From the NCBI RefSeq assembly GCF_025398735.1, contig NZ_CP104694.1, positions 4,801,465 through 4,865,464 of the forward strand: 64,000 nucleotides of DNA, read 5' to 3'. Both the position numbers and the translations under genes were made by a program. Each line of letters starts with the position of its first letter. Position 1 is the first letter of the stretch. The DNA is from Tahibacter amnicola (GTDB lineage: Bacteria; Pseudomonadota; Gammaproteobacteria; Xanthomonadales; Rhodanobacteraceae). Below the pieces are notes generated by a model. The model was not told the origin of the DNA. It was given only the letters and a program-made list of their open reading frames with translations, and did no database searches. Of this stretch, positions 8,979 through 19,768 are shown one piece after another.

Positions 8979-9854
8979 ATGCCTCAGGTCACCATGCGCC
9001 AGATGCTCGAAGCCGGCGTCCACTTCGGTCACCAGACTCGCTACTGGAACCCGAAGATGTCGCCCTACATCTTCGGCGCGCGCGGCAAGATCCACATCAT
9101 CAACCTCGAGAAGACCGTTCCGCTGTTCGGCGACGCGATGAACTTCCTCTCGGGCCTGGCCCAAAAGCGCGGCACCATCCTGTTCGTCGGCACGAAGCGT
9201 TCGGCCCGTGACGCGGTGAAGGAAGAAGCCGAGCGTTGCGGCATGCCGCACGTCTCCGCCCGCTGGCTGGGTGGCACGCTGACCAACTTCCGCACCGTCA
9301 AGCAGTCGGTCGCCCGCCTGAAGGAACTGGAAGCCATGGCCACCGACGGCCGCTTCGACCGCCTGGTCAAGCGCGAAGTCCTCGGCCTCCAGCGCGAAGC
9401 GGACAAGCTGCAGACCTCGCTCGGCGGCATCAAGAACATGAACCGCCTGCCGGACGCCCTGTTCGTCATCGACATCGGCCACGAAGACATCGCCATCAAG
9501 GAAGCCAAGAAGCTCGGCATTCCGGTCGTGGCGGTGGTCGATACCAACTACGACCCGAGCCTCGTCGACTACGCCATCCCGGGTAACGACGACGCGATCC
9601 GCGCCGTGCAGCTGTACGTCCGCGCTGCCGCCGACGCCGTGCTGGAAGGCAAGGCCGCGGCCCCGCAGGTCGCCGTGAGCGAGAAGGACGAATTCGTCGA
9701 GCTCGACGCCGAAGGCAACGTCAAGGCTGCCACCAACGACGACGCCCCGCGCGGCCGCAAGCCGGCTCCGCGTAACGCCAAGCCGGGCGCCAAGAAGCCG
9801 GGCCAGGGCCCGCGTCGTGGCGGCGGCGGCCGTCCGGCCCCGTCGGCTGAGTAA
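8979..9854 (+). CDS. rpsB: 30S ribosomal protein S2
   Basis: S2 is a late-assembling protein of the small subunit that bridges to S1. The start [20 protein letters not shown] and [23 protein letters not shown] and [20 protein letters not shown] are classic S2 motifs. The 291-aa product is longer than the usual 240-250. From about residue 234 it carries an acidic then strongly basic low-complexity tail rich in Pro, Gly, Arg and Lys ([19 protein letters not shown]). Codon use is strongly biased towards C-ending codons, as expected for high expression. tsf follows, as in most bacteria. Confidence 0.99.
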   Translation: MPQVTMRQMLEAGVHFGHQTRYWNPKMSPYIFGARGKIHIINLEKTVPLFGDAMNFLSGLAQKRGTILFVGTKRSARDAVKEEAERCGMPHVSARWLGGTLTNFRTVKQSVARLKELEAMATDGRFDRLVKREVLGLQREADKLQTSLGGIKNMNRLPDALFVIDIGHEDIAIKEAKKLGIPVVAVVDTNYDPSLVDYAIPGNDDAIRAVQLYVRAAADAVLEGKAAAPQVAVSEKDEFVELDAEGNVKAATNDDAPRGRKPAPRNAKPGAKKPGQGPRRGGGGRPAPSAE

Positions 9855-9992
9855 GACTTAGCACCAGCGTCGTACCGCGCGGCGGCTCCGGCCGCCGCGC
9901 ATGACCCGGTCACGCCAGTGTCGCGACCGCGTCTGAAGATCCCGATTCCCCGGCGCGACGCCGCGTCGCCCGAATTCAATACCGAGGTATAC

Positions 9993-10871
9993 ATGGAAAT
10001 CACCGCCAGTCTGGTCAAGGAACTGCGCGAGCGCTCCGGCGCCGGCATGATGGAGTGCAAGAAAGCGCTCGCCGAGAACGCCGGCGATATCGAAAAGGCC
10101 ATGGAATACCTGCGCAAGACGGGCCTGGCCAAGGCCGACAAGAAGGCCGGCCGCGTGGCCGCCGAAGGCCGTATCGTCCTGGCGCAGAACGGCAGCAAGG
10201 CCGTGCTGGTCGAGGTCAACTCCGAAACCGACTTCGTCGGCAAGGACGAGAACTTCGTCAAGTTCGCCAATACCGCCGCCGAAGTCGCCCTGTCCAGCGG
10301 CTCGGCCGACATCGAAGCCCTGAAGACGGCTGCCTTCCCGGGCGGCGGTTCGGTTGACGAAGCCCGCCAGGCCCTGGTCGCCAAGGTCGGTGAGAACGTC
10401 CAGCTGCGCCGCATGGTGCGCGCTGACAGCGCCAACAAGATCGGCGCCTATGTCCATGGCGGCCGCATCGGCGTGCTGGTGGAAGTCAAAGGCGGCTCGG
10501 ACGAGCTGGCTCGCGGCCTGGCCATGCACGTGGCGGCGATGAACCCGCCCTACGTCTCGGCGGCCCACGTGCCGGCCGACATCGTGGCGAAGGAAAAGGA
10601 AATCGAACTGGCCAAGATGACCGACAAGGACAAGGCCAAGCCGGCCGACATCCTGGAAAAGATCATCTCCGGCAAGATCAACAAGATCGTCTCGGAAATG
10701 ACCCTGACCGGTCAGCCGTACGTGCTGGACACCAACATGACCGTCGAAGCCGCCCTGAAGAAGGAAGGCGCCGAGGTGATCGGCTTCCAGCGCCTGGCCG
10801 TCGGCGAGGGCATCGAGAAGGTGGTTGAGGACTACGCTGCCGAAGTCATGAAGCAAGCCGGTCTTGCCTGA
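9993..10871 (+). CDS. tsf: Elongation factor Ts
   Basis: EF-Ts is the nucleotide exchange factor that recycles EF-Tu from GDP to GTP. I choose ATG 9993, with GAGGT just upstream; an in-frame extension back to 9918 has no RBS or homology. The 292-aa protein shows the N-terminal motif [16 protein letters not shown] and [15 protein letters not shown], which contact EF-Tu. It is probably co-transcribed with rpsB; a strong terminator follows 25 bases after the stop. Confidence 0.98.
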   Translation: MEITASLVKELRERSGAGMMECKKALAENAGDIEKAMEYLRKTGLAKADKKAGRVAAEGRIVLAQNGSKAVLVEVNSETDFVGKDENFVKFANTAAEVALSSGSADIEALKTAAFPGGGSVDEARQALVAKVGENVQLRRMVRADSANKIGAYVHGGRIGVLVEVKGGSDELARGLAMHVAAMNPPYVSAAHVPADIVAKEKEIELAKMTDKDKAKPADILEKIISGKINKIVSEMTLTGQPYVLDTNMTVEAALKKEGAEVIGFQRLAVGEGIEKVVEDYAAEVMKQAGLA

Positions 10872-10888
10872 GGCGAAAGCCCAGGAAA

Positions 10889-10921
10889 CAAAAAAGCCGC
10901 AGACCCCTGCGGCTTTTTTTT
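10889..10921 (+). terminator. Rho-independent terminator of rpsB-tsf
   Basis: GCCGCAG (10896-10902), loop ACCC, CTGCGGC (10907-10913) and eight T residues form a canonical intrinsic terminator. It has an A-run on the other side and so could work in both directions. Confidence 0.93.
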
Positions 10922-10935
10922 GGCCTGATTTCGCT

Positions 10936-10991
10936 GCCCCCGCACTTGCCGGGGGCGAACTGGCGGAAGCCGCCACCCTCCGGCTTCCGCC
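10936..10991. repeat. Two consecutive hairpins in the tsf-pyrH gap
   Basis: GCCCCC/GGGGGC (10936-10941 with 10951-10956) is followed by a 10-bp perfect stem GGCGGAAGCC/GGCTTCCGCC (10962-10971 with 10982-10991). They lie in the 313-base tsf-pyrH gap. They could be REP-like or leader structures; I see no gene here, and the gap otherwise contains only the tsf terminator and the pyrH upstream region. Confidence 0.5.
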
Positions 10992-11184
10992 GAACGCTCC
11001 GCAAAAGACCTCGTATTCCCGGCACCTCGGACGGTGCCAGTCATCGGGCAAGACTGCGCAGGAACCCTCTCCTGCGCCGGGAATCGGGGACGACAACCCG
11101 GCAAGTCAGTGCCGGCCGCATCACCCCCTGCGTTACCGCATACATAACCGATAAACTGCACCCGTTTTGCCCGGAGGAACCGCC

Positions 11185-11901
11185 ATGCCCACCGATATCA
11201 AATACAAGCGCATCCTCCTCAAGCTGAGCGGCGAGGCCCTGATGGGCGACGCCGACTACGGCATTGATCCGAAAGTACTGACCCGACTGGCGAAGGAAAT
11301 CATTGAAATCCAGCGTGTCGGCGTCCAGGTCGGCGTCGTCATCGGCGGCGGCAACATCTTCCGCGGCGAAGGCCTGGCCGCGGCCGGCATGGACCGCGTG
11401 ACCGGCGACAACATGGGCATGCTGGCCACCGTGATGAACGCCCTGGCCATGCAGGACGCCCTGGAAAAACTCGGCGCCTATGCCCGCGTCATGAGCGCGA
11501 TCAAGATCAACGAAGTCTGCGAGGACTTCATCCGCCGCCGCGCTATCCGCCATCTGGAGAAGGGCCGGATTGCCCTGTTCGCCGCCGGTACCGGCAATCC
11601 CTTCTTCACCACCGACTCGGCCGCCGCCCTGCGCGCGATCGAAGTGGGGGCGGATCTGCTGCTCAAGGCGACCAAGGTCGACGGCGTGTACAGCGCCGAC
11701 CCCAAGAAGGACCCAACGGCCCAGCGCTACGAGAAGCTGAGCTACGGCGAGGTCATCCAGCGCAACCTGCAGGTGATGGACACCACGGCCATCGCCCTGT
11801 GCCGGGACAACAAGATCCCGCTGCGCATCTACGACATGGGCGTGGGCGGCAACCTGCTGCGCATCATGAAGGGCGAACCGGTCGGCACCCTGGTCTCGTG
11901 A
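11185..11901 (+). CDS. pyrH: UMP kinase (uridylate kinase)
   Basis: PyrH phosphorylates UMP to UDP with ATP; it is a hexameric amino-acid-kinase-fold enzyme regulated by GTP and UTP. I choose ATG 11185 ([20 protein letters not shown], 238 aa), with GGAGG eight bases upstream; the longer open frame from 11167 lacks support. The phosphate-binding [16 protein letters not shown] and the [20 protein letters not shown] segment are diagnostic. The gene lies in the conserved tsf-pyrH-frr-uppS order. Confidence 0.98.
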   Translation: MPTDIKYKRILLKLSGEALMGDADYGIDPKVLTRLAKEIIEIQRVGVQVGVVIGGGNIFRGEGLAAAGMDRVTGDNMGMLATVMNALAMQDALEKLGAYARVMSAIKINEVCEDFIRRRAIRHLEKGRIALFAAGTGNPFFTTDSAAALRAIEVGADLLLKATKVDGVYSADPKKDPTAQRYEKLSYGEVIQRNLQVMDTTAIALCRDNKIPLRIYDMGVGGNLLRIMKGEPVGTLVS

Positions 11902-11932
11902 ACCAGGCGCGTCGGCCATGCCGGCGCGCTGC

Positions 11933-11938
11933 TATACT
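11933..11938 (+). promoter_or_regulatory. Possible extended -10 promoter for frr
   Basis: TGCTATACT in the 72-base pyrH-frr gap matches an extended -10 element (TGn then TATACT at 11933-11938). There is no good -35 at the right distance. It would give frr a start near 11945. Confidence 0.45.
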
Positions 11939-11973
11939 TCCGCCGCTTTGTTCCGGCCAAGGATTTCGCCGCA

Positions 11974-12531
11974 ATGATCAATGACATCAAGAAAGACGCC
12001 CAGACCCGCATGGCCAAGAGCGTCGAGTCGCTCAAGCATGACCTTCAGCGCCTGCGTACCGGACGCGCCTCCACCGCCCTGGTCGATCACCTCAAGGTGA
12101 ACTACTACGGTTCGGACATGCCGCTGTCCCAGGTCGCCACGATCGCCGTCCAGGATGCGCGTTCGCTGACGATCACCCCGTGGGAGAAGAACATGGTGCA
12201 GCCGATCGAGAAGGCGATCATGTCCTCCGACCTCGGGCTGAACCCCACCACCGCCGGCACGGTCATCCGCATCAACCTGCCCGCCCTGACCGAGGAGCGC
12301 CGCAAGGAGCTCTCCAAGCACGTTCACCACGAAGGCGAAAGCGCGAAGGTCGCCGTCCGCAACGTGCGCCGTGATGCGATGCAGCACGTCAAGGAGCTGC
12401 TGAAAGAAAAGAAGGTCACGGAAGACGAAGAACGGAAGGCCGAGGAAGACATCCAGAAGCTCACCGACAAGGCCATCAAAGATGTCGATGCGGTGGTCAA
12501 GGCCAAGGAAGACGAACTGATGGCGCTCTGA
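11974..12531 (+). CDS. frr: Ribosome-recycling factor
   Basis: With EF-G, RRF splits post-termination ribosomes. The 185-aa length is standard. Motifs include LRTGRAS at the start of the long helical bundle, NYYGSDMPLSQVA and the PLTEERRKEL-like stretch LPALTEERRKELSKHVHHE. It stands between pyrH and uppS, as in most proteobacteria, with its own candidate promoter upstream. Confidence 0.98.
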   Translation: MINDIKKDAQTRMAKSVESLKHDLQRLRTGRASTALVDHLKVNYYGSDMPLSQVATIAVQDARSLTITPWEKNMVQPIEKAIMSSDLGLNPTTAGTVIRINLPALTEERRKELSKHVHHEGESAKVAVRNVRRDAMQHVKELLKEKKVTEDEERKAEEDIQKLTDKAIKDVDAVVKAKEDELMAL

Positions 12532-12558
12532 GCGCCGACGGAGTTCACCCTGGACCCC

Positions 12559-13317
<759 letters not shown>

Positions 13318-13357
13318 TGCGCCCGCCCTGCCCCCTCCTCCGCCTCGCGAGTGTCCC

Positions 13358-14185
13358 GTGCCTCCCAAACTGAAAACACGGACTTTGACCGCCCTGGTAC
13401 TGGCACCGCTGGCGATCGCGCTGATCCTGCTGGCGCCGACCGCCGTGCTGGCGGTGGTCGCGGCCGGCGCCTTCCTGATGGCGGCGTGGGAATGGACCCG
13501 AATGGTCGGCCTGCGCGCCCTGCCGATCCGGGGTGCCGTCATTGGCGCCCACGTCGTCGCGATGGCGGTGCTGTGGTGGTACCGCGACGGCGCGGTCTGG
13601 TGGGCCGTCATCGGCGCCGGCGTGGCCTGGTGGCTGGTCGCCACGCTGTGGCTGCGGCGTTTCTCGTTCGCCGTCGCGCCGACGCACGAGAACGCCAGTC
13701 TTAAGACTGTCGCCGGCCTGTTTGTCATCGTTCCCGCCTGGTGCGCCTTGCTGCAGCTGCACGCCAGCCCGAACAAGGGGCCGTGGTGGGCGCTCTTTGG
13801 TCTCATGCTGGTGTGGGTCGCCGACAGCGGCGCGTATCTGGCCGGCAGTCGCTGGGGCCGGACCAAGCTGGCCCCGCGGATCAGCCCCGGCAAAACCTGG
13901 GCCGGTGTCTATGGCGCGATTGCCAGCTCGGCCATCGTCGGGGTGATCGGCGCCTGGTTGCTCGGCACGCGGCATCTGGCGCTGGCCGGCGTGTTCGTCC
14001 TGGCGATGGTGACCGTGGTGGCCTCCATCGTCGGCGACCTGTTTGAAAGCCTGATCAAGCGGCACGCCAACGTGAAGGATTCCGGTGATCTCTTCCCGGG
14101 TCACGGCGGCATGTTCGACCGGCTGGACAGCGTGTTCGCGGCCCTGCCCGTCTGGGCGGCGGGACTGGCGCTGCTCGCGGCATGA
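13358..14185 (+). CDS. cdsA: Phosphatidate cytidylyltransferase
   Basis: CdsA makes CDP-diacylglycerol from phosphatidic acid and CTP at the inner membrane, the branch point of phospholipid synthesis. The frame is open far upstream through uppS in another frame, but the family begins at GTG 13358 ([20 protein letters not shown]), giving 275 aa with about eight hydrophobic segments. The CDS signature is complete at the end: [20 protein letters not shown] followed by GMFDRLDS. Its stop overlaps the dxr ATG by four bases. Confidence 0.96.
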   Translation: MPPKLKTRTLTALVLAPLAIALILLAPTAVLAVVAAGAFLMAAWEWTRMVGLRALPIRGAVIGAHVVAMAVLWWYRDGAVWWAVIGAGVAWWLVATLWLRRFSFAVAPTHENASLKTVAGLFVIVPAWCALLQLHASPNKGPWWALFGLMLVWVADSGAYLAGSRWGRTKLAPRISPGKTWAGVYGAIASSAIVGVIGAWLLGTRHLALAGVFVLAMVTVVASIVGDLFESLIKRHANVKDSGDLFPGHGGMFDRLDSVFAALPVWAAGLALLAA

Positions 14186-15360
14186 AACAGGTTGCCATCC
14201 TCGGAGCCACCGGATCGATCGGCTCCAGCACGCTCGACGTCATCGCCCGCCACCCGGATAAATTCCGGGCCAGTGTCCTGGCGGCCCATCGCAGTACCGA
14301 GGCGCTGGCCGACCTGTGCGACCGGTTCCGCCCGGACCTGGCCATCGTCGCCGACCCCGCCTGCGAGGCGGACCTGAAAGCCCATCTCGCGCGGCGCGGG
14401 CTGACAACAGCGGTCGCCGCAGGCGAAGCCGCGCTGTCAGACGCCGCCGCCTCGTCGCAGTGCGATACGGTCGTGGCCGCCATCGTCGGCGCGGCCGGCC
14501 TGGCCTCTACGCTGGCCGCCGCCCGCGCCGGGAAGCGGCTGCTGCTGGCGAACAAGGAATCCATCGTCATGGCGGGGCCGCTGCTGATGCGCGCACTGCG
14601 TGACGGTGGCGGCGATCTCATTCCGATCGATTCGGAACACAACGCTTTGTTCCAGTGCCTGCCGGGCGGCCGGCCCGAACTCTCCGCCGTCGGCGTGCGC
14701 AAGCTGACGCTGACGGCCTCCGGCGGGCCGTTCCGTGGCCGCAGCCGCCAGGATCTGGGCGCCATCACGCCCGAGCAGGCCGTCGCCCACCCGAACTGGC
14801 GCATGGGCCGCAAGATCTCGGTTGATTCGGCCACCTTGATGAACAAGGGGCTGGAGGTCATCGAAGCTCACTTCCTGTTCGATGCCCCGCCGGAAGCCAT
14901 CGACGTCGTCGTGCATCCGCAGAGCATCGTGCATTCCCTGGTGGAGTACGTCGACGGATCCGTCCTTGCGCAGCTGGGCAATCCCGATATGCGAACGGCC
15001 ATCGGCCACGCCCTGGCCTGGCCCGGTCGTGTGGACACGGCCGTCAAACCGCTGGACCTGGTCGCCTTGTCGCGGCTGGAGTTCCTGCCCCCGGACCGCG
15101 CCACGTTCCGGTGCCTGGACCTGGCCTATGCCGCCTTGCGTGCGGGCGGCACCGCCCCCACCGTCCTCAACGCCGCCAACGAAATTGCGGTGGCGGCCTT
15201 CCTGGACGGACACTTGCCGTTCCTGGCGATCGCGGAGGTCATCGAATCCTGCATGGACGCGCTCGGTACTGAACCGGTCCAAAGTCTCGATCAACTCATT
15301 CAGACGGACTTAACCGCCCGTCATACGGCGCGTCATATGATGCGCCGCCTTCACTGCTGA
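14182..15360 (+). CDS. dxr: 1-deoxy-D-xylulose 5-phosphate reductoisomerase
   Basis: Dxr (IspC) converts DXP to MEP with NADPH, the committed step of the MEP isoprenoid route that feeds UppS. The 392-aa product has the NADPH-binding [26 protein letters not shown], the flexible loop [10 protein letters not shown], and the metal/substrate region [20 protein letters not shown]. Start and cdsA stop overlap (ATGA), so the genes are coupled. Identification is certain. Confidence 0.98.
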   Translation: MKQVAILGATGSIGSSTLDVIARHPDKFRASVLAAHRSTEALADLCDRFRPDLAIVADPACEADLKAHLARRGLTTAVAAGEAALSDAAASSQCDTVVAAIVGAAGLASTLAAARAGKRLLLANKESIVMAGPLLMRALRDGGGDLIPIDSEHNALFQCLPGGRPELSAVGVRKLTLTASGGPFRGRSRQDLGAITPEQAVAHPNWRMGRKISVDSATLMNKGLEVIEAHFLFDAPPEAIDVVVHPQSIVHSLVEYVDGSVLAQLGNPDMRTAIGHALAWPGRVDTAVKPLDLVALSRLEFLPPDRATFRCLDLAYAALRAGGTAPTVLNAANEIAVAAFLDGHLPFLAIAEVIESCMDALGTEPVQSLDQLIQTDLTARHTARHMMRRLHC

Positions 15361-15367
15361 GCCTCCC

Positions 15368-16729
15368 ATGGGCGACTTCTTCGGTTCAATCTGGTGGTTG
15401 CTGGTCACTCTGGGCTTGCTCATCACCTTCCATGAGTTCGGGCACTACAGCGTCGCCCGGCTGCTCGGCGTGAAGGTGCTTCGGTTCTCGGTGGGATTCG
15501 GCAAACCCATCTGGACCCGCGTCGCCAGGAACGGCACCGAGTTTGTCATCAGCCTGCTGCCGCTGGGCGGCTACGTGAAATTCCTCGATTCGCGCGAAGC
15601 GGAAGTCTCCCCGGAAGATGCCGACGGCGATTTCAACAGCAAGGCCGTCTGGAAGCGTGCCGCCATTACGGTCGCAGGCCCGCTGTTCAACCTGATCTTC
15701 ACCATCGCGGCCCTCTGGGCCATGTTCATCATCGGCAAGGCCGACTACCAGCCGGTCATCGGCAAGGTGGACGGCGTTTCGGCCACCGCCGGATTCGCCG
15801 CCGGCGACACCATTACCAAGGTCGGCGTCGAACCCGTCCAGACCCTGACCGACGCCGGCTTCCTGCTGCTCGGACACGCGATGGATCGCGGCGCAGTCGA
15901 CGTCACGGTCACCGACGCCCAAGGCAAGACGGCAACCCGCCGGCTGGATACCTCCGGCATTCCTCGCGGCATCGAAGAAGTCGAACTGCTGCGCCAGGTG
16001 GGCATCACCTGGCGCCCATTCCTGCCGGGTCCGGCGCAGTTCAGCCAGGTCAGCAAGGATTCCCCGGCAGCGGCCGCGGGCTTCAAGGCGGGCGATCGCG
16101 TCGTGTCGGTCAATGAGATCCCCATCAGCGACAGTGCGACCTTCGTCGAAACGGTCCAGAAGCTCGCGTCGGCACAGACGCCGCTGAGTGTCGTGGTGCA
16201 ACGGGGTACGGAGCGCCAGACCCTTACGGTCACTCCGAAGGCCGCCACCAGCGACGAAGGCCCCCGTTGGCAGATCGGCGTCACCCTGGCGGCGCCGCCG
16301 CCGGTCGCCCAGGACGCGCTCCTCCGCTATGGCCCGATCGCCGCGCTGGGCGCGGCTTTCCGGGAAACCGCCAGCCTCACCGGCCGGACCCTTGCCATGC
16401 TCAAGCGGATGATCGTCGGGTCCGCGTCCCTCAAGAATATTTCCGGGCCGATCAGCATCGCCCAGACCGCCAACGCCTCGGCCCAGCTCGGCGCGGGCTG
16501 GTTCCTTTACTTCCTGGCGCTGATCTCTCTGAGCCTGTGCATCATGAACCTGCTGCCCATCCCCATCTTGGACGGCGGTCATCTCGTGTATTACCTTATT
16601 GAGTCGGTCAAGGGCAGTCCGGTCAGCGAGCGCATGTTGATCGCCGGCCAATACGCCGGTCTGGTCCTGCTGGCTGCCCTGATGGGACTCGCGTTCTACA
16701 ACGATATCGTGCGACAGCTGCCGTCCTAG
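15368..16729 (+). CDS. rseP: Site-2 intramembrane metalloprotease RseP
   Basis: RseP cleaves the anti-sigma factor RseA within the inner membrane during the envelope-stress (sigma-E) response and clears signal-peptide remnants. The 453-aa length is normal. The zinc motif HEFGH lies at residues 22-26 in the first membrane helix and NLLPIPILDGG near the C-terminus supplies the third ligand. Two PDZ domains lie between (roughly 120-200 and 215-305, the latter with SPAAAAGFKAGDRVVSVNE). The gene begins eight bases after dxr and precedes bamA. Confidence 0.97.
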   Translation: MGDFFGSIWWLLVTLGLLITFHEFGHYSVARLLGVKVLRFSVGFGKPIWTRVARNGTEFVISLLPLGGYVKFLDSREAEVSPEDADGDFNSKAVWKRAAITVAGPLFNLIFTIAALWAMFIIGKADYQPVIGKVDGVSATAGFAAGDTITKVGVEPVQTLTDAGFLLLGHAMDRGAVDVTVTDAQGKTATRRLDTSGIPRGIEEVELLRQVGITWRPFLPGPAQFSQVSKDSPAAAAGFKAGDRVVSVNEIPISDSATFVETVQKLASAQTPLSVVVQRGTERQTLTVTPKAATSDEGPRWQIGVTLAAPPPVAQDALLRYGPIAALGAAFRETASLTGRTLAMLKRMIVGSASLKNISGPISIAQTANASAQLGAGWFLYFLALISLSLCIMNLLPIPILDGGHLVYYLIESVKGSPVSERMLIAGQYAGLVLLAALMGLAFYNDIVRQLPS

Positions 16730-16804
16730 CGACCGCCCGCTGATCCCACGAACCCAAAAAACCGCGGCAGCGCCCGCCGCCATAAAAACCCTGACGGATT
16801 GACG

Positions 16805-19153
16805 ATGAAGCGTATCGCCGCCCTGCTCTTGCTTGCCTGCCTTGCTGCCGAGGCCAATGCGTTCGAGGCTTTCGTAGTCTCGGACATCCGGATCGACGGC
16901 CTGCAGCGCATCGCACCCGGCACCGTGTTCACCTACCTGCCGATCGAAAAGGGCGACCGCGTCACCAGCGAGGACGGCGAGAAGGCCATCCGGGCCCTGT
17001 TCAAGACGGGCTTCTTCAACGACGTCTCGCTCACCCGGCAGGGTGACATCCTCGTCGTCACGGTGAAGGAACGCCCGGCGATCTCCAAGATCACCATCAA
17101 GGGCAACAAGGAACTGAAGGAAGAGGAACTGCGCAAGGGTCTCAAGGGCATCGGCCTTGAAGAAGGCGAAACCTTCGACCGCCTCCAGCTCGACCGCGTG
17201 CAGCAGGAACTCACCCGCCAGTACCACAACCGCGGCAAGTACAACGTCTCGATCACGCCCAAGGTCACGCCGCTGGATCGCAACCGCGTCGACATCAACA
17301 TCGTGATCGCCGAAGGCAAGGCCTCGCGCATCAAGCACATCAATGTCGTGGGCAACGCCATCTTCACGGATAAGGAGATCCGCGACGAATTCGAGTCCGA
17401 CACGTCCAACTGGACGTCCTGGTACTCCAAGGACGACCAGTACTCCCGCGAGAAGCTCTCGGGCGACCTGGAAAAGCTGGCCTCCTACTACCTCGACCGC
17501 GGCTACGCCGACTTCAACATCGATTCGACGGAAGTCTCCATCAGCCCGGACAAGCGCAACATCTACGTCAGCGCCAACGTGCACGAAGGCGACTTGTACA
17601 AGATTTCCGACATCAAGCTGCTGGGCGAACTGATCCTGCCGGAAGAGTCGCTGCGCAAGCTGCTGCGCATCCAGGCGGGCGAGACCTTCTCCCGCCGCAA
17701 GCTGGAGCAGAGCGCGAACGCCATGAGCGCGGTGCTCTCCAACATCGGCTACGCCTTCGCGGAAGTCACCCCGGTTCCCAAGACCGACAAGGAAGGCAAG
17801 ACGGTCGAGGTCACGTTCTATGTGGACCCGGGCAAGCGCGTCTACGTCAATCGCGTGATGTTCAAGGGCAACACGCGTACGGAAGACGAAGTGCTGCGCC
17901 GGGAAATGCGCCAGCTGGAAGGCTCCTGGTACTCGCAGGCCGCGATCGACCGCTCCAAGGTGCGCCTGCAGCGCCTGGGCTTCTTCAAGAAGGTCGAGAT
18001 CGAGACGCCGAAGGTTGCCGGCACCGAAGACCAGGTCGACATGGTCATCACGGTCGAGGAACAGCCCTCCGGCAGCCTGCTGTTCGGCCTGGGCTATTCG
18101 CAGGTCCAGAAGCTCATCGCCAGCGTGGCGGTGTCGCAGAACAACTTCCTGGGAACCGGCGACAAGATCTCCCTCGCCGTGCAGCGCAGCTCGTACATGA
18201 ACCGGTACGACATCAGCTACGCCCAGCCCTACCTGACCGACAGCAATATCAGCCTGGGCTACAACCTGAGCCTGCGTGAGCTGGACCAGGGCGATGCCAA
18301 CCTCGCCAACTATCTGAGCGACACGGCCGCCTTCTCCACCTTCGTAGGCGTTCCGATCGGCGAGACCGACGGCGTGCAGTTCCAGCTGGGCTTCAGCAAC
18401 AACCAGATCACGACCCTGCCGGGCCTGACGCCCAGCTACATCATCCGCTACATCACGGACCTGGATCACCGCACGATCCATACCTGGAACCTGACGGCGT
18501 CCTGGGCCCACGACACGCGCAACAAGTACTTCACGCCAACCCGCGGCGGCCTGCAGTCGATCTCCGCCGAAATCGCGCTGCCTGGCTCCACGCTGGAGTA
18601 CTACAAGCTGTACTACCAGGGTGCCCACTACTTCCCGCTGACCGACAGCCTCACCTTCCTGCTGTCGGGCAACCTCGGCTACGGCGACAGCTACCGCAAT
18701 GCCATCGGTCGCGAAGATCCCAACGCCCCGGTCAAGGGCCAGCGCGTCGTCCTGAGCGGCCTGCCCTTCTTCGAGAACTTCTATGCCGGCGGCGTGCGCG
18801 ATGTGCGCGGCTTCGAGGACAACACCCTCGGCCCGTGCGAACGCGTCAGCCAGATCGACTACTGCCAGCCGATCGGCGGTGCCTTCAAGGTACTGGGCTC
18901 GGCCGAACTGATCCTGCCGACGCCGTTCGCCAAGAACAGCGACTCGGTGCGCATCTCCGCGTTCCTCGACGTGGGTAACGTCTATCGCACCTTCGGCGAT
19001 TTCGATGCCGGTGAATTGCGCGCCTCGACGGGCCTTTCGCTGCAATGGCAGGCGCCGGTCGGACCGATCACGGTCAACCTGGCCCGCCCGATCCGCAAGA
19101 AGGATGGCGACCGGACGGAAACCATCCAGTTCTCCTTCGGCACGCAGTTCTGA
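16805..19153 (+). CDS. bamA: Outer-membrane assembly factor BamA
   Basis: BamA is the essential core of the BAM complex that folds beta-barrel proteins into the outer membrane. I use ATG 16805 (MKRIAALLLLACLAAEANAF, a signal peptide) rather than the in-frame TTG six bases earlier. The mature protein has five POTRA domains (about 22-420) and a 16-strand barrel, 782 aa in all. The conserved loop-6 motif VRGFEDNTLGP is near residue 665 and the C-terminus ends in phenylalanine (FSFGTQF), the usual outer-membrane signal. skp follows, as in E. coli. Confidence 0.98.
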   Translation: MKRIAALLLLACLAAEANAFEAFVVSDIRIDGLQRIAPGTVFTYLPIEKGDRVTSEDGEKAIRALFKTGFFNDVSLTRQGDILVVTVKERPAISKITIKGNKELKEEELRKGLKGIGLEEGETFDRLQLDRVQQELTRQYHNRGKYNVSITPKVTPLDRNRVDINIVIAEGKASRIKHINVVGNAIFTDKEIRDEFESDTSNWTSWYSKDDQYSREKLSGDLEKLASYYLDRGYADFNIDSTEVSISPDKRNIYVSANVHEGDLYKISDIKLLGELILPEESLRKLLRIQAGETFSRRKLEQSANAMSAVLSNIGYAFAEVTPVPKTDKEGKTVEVTFYVDPGKRVYVNRVMFKGNTRTEDEVLRREMRQLEGSWYSQAAIDRSKVRLQRLGFFKKVEIETPKVAGTEDQVDMVITVEEQPSGSLLFGLGYSQVQKLIASVAVSQNNFLGTGDKISLAVQRSSYMNRYDISYAQPYLTDSNISLGYNLSLRELDQGDANLANYLSDTAAFSTFVGVPIGETDGVQFQLGFSNNQITTLPGLTPSYIIRYITDLDHRTIHTWNLTASWAHDTRNKYFTPTRGGLQSISAEIALPGSTLEYYKLYYQGAHYFPLTDSLTFLLSGNLGYGDSYRNAIGREDPNAPVKGQRVVLSGLPFFENFYAGGVRDVRGFEDNTLGPCERVSQIDYCQPIGGAFKVLGSAELILPTPFAKNSDSVRISAFLDVGNVYRTFGDFDAGELRASTGLSLQWQAPVGPITVNLARPIRKKDGDRTETIQFSFGTQF

Positions 19154-19228
19154 CAAGAACTGGCATCATCACGCAACGCCGGAGGCCGCAGCAGCGTCCG
19201 GCTTGCAACCCGAAGCGAGGGAGGACGC

Positions 19229-19768
19229 GTGGGCCAGCACGCAGGCGGACCATGGATACTTGCAGCGGCGCTGGCGCTGCTGCCGGCGCTCGCCTGGGCC
19301 CAGGGCGGCAACAAGCTCGGCTACGTCGACATGAAGCGCCTGCTCGACAACGCGCCGCAGGTCCAGGCCGGCCGCGACCGGCTGCAGCAGGAATTCAACG
19401 CCCGCGACGCGGCATTGAAAGTCGATGAGGCGCGGCTGGCAGAGCTGAAGAAAGTCTTCGAACGCGACGGCGCCCTGCTGTCGAAGGCCGATGCGGATAC
19501 GCGCAAGCGCGAGATCGACGCCCTCGAGCGCAGCGTCAGACGCACCCGCGAGGAACTGCGCGCGGAACTGAAGACGCGCAGCGACCAGGAGCTCGACAAG
19601 AGCTGGCAGGCGATCAACAACGCCGTCGTCGAATACGCGCGCGAGCAGGGCCTGGACCTGGTCGTCCCCAGCCCCGTGGTCTACGCCGACCCGCGCATCG
19701 ACATCACCGACCGCGTCCTTGACCGGCTGCGCCGCAACTACCAATCCCATCAGGCCAAACAACCATGA
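19229..19768 (+). CDS. skp: OmpH/Skp-family periplasmic chaperone
   Basis: Skp holds unfolded outer-membrane proteins in the periplasm on their way to BamA, whose gene lies just upstream. The 179-aa product from GTG 19229 has a signal peptide ending ALAWAQ, then KLGYVDMKRLLDNAPQVQAG, a long charged coiled coil (about 50-130) and the C-terminal strand DLVVPSPVVYADPRIDIT typical of OmpH. GGGAGG is about seven bases upstream of the GTG. The stop overlaps the lpxD start by four bases. Confidence 0.92.
   Translation: MGQHAGGPWILAAALALLPALAWAQGGNKLGYVDMKRLLDNAPQVQAGRDRLQQEFNARDAALKVDEARLAELKKVFERDGALLSKADADTRKREIDALERSVRRTREELRAELKTRSDQELDKSWQAINNAVVEYAREQGLDLVVPSPVVYADPRIDITDRVLDRLRRNYQSHQAKQP

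Noticed and set aside
15386-19156. 1256-codon open frame on the minus strand opposite rseP and bamA
   Set aside because: It is the mirror of strongly biased GC-rich codons in two certain genes; it has no RBS, domain or signal sequence, and its composition is typical of an antisense shadow.
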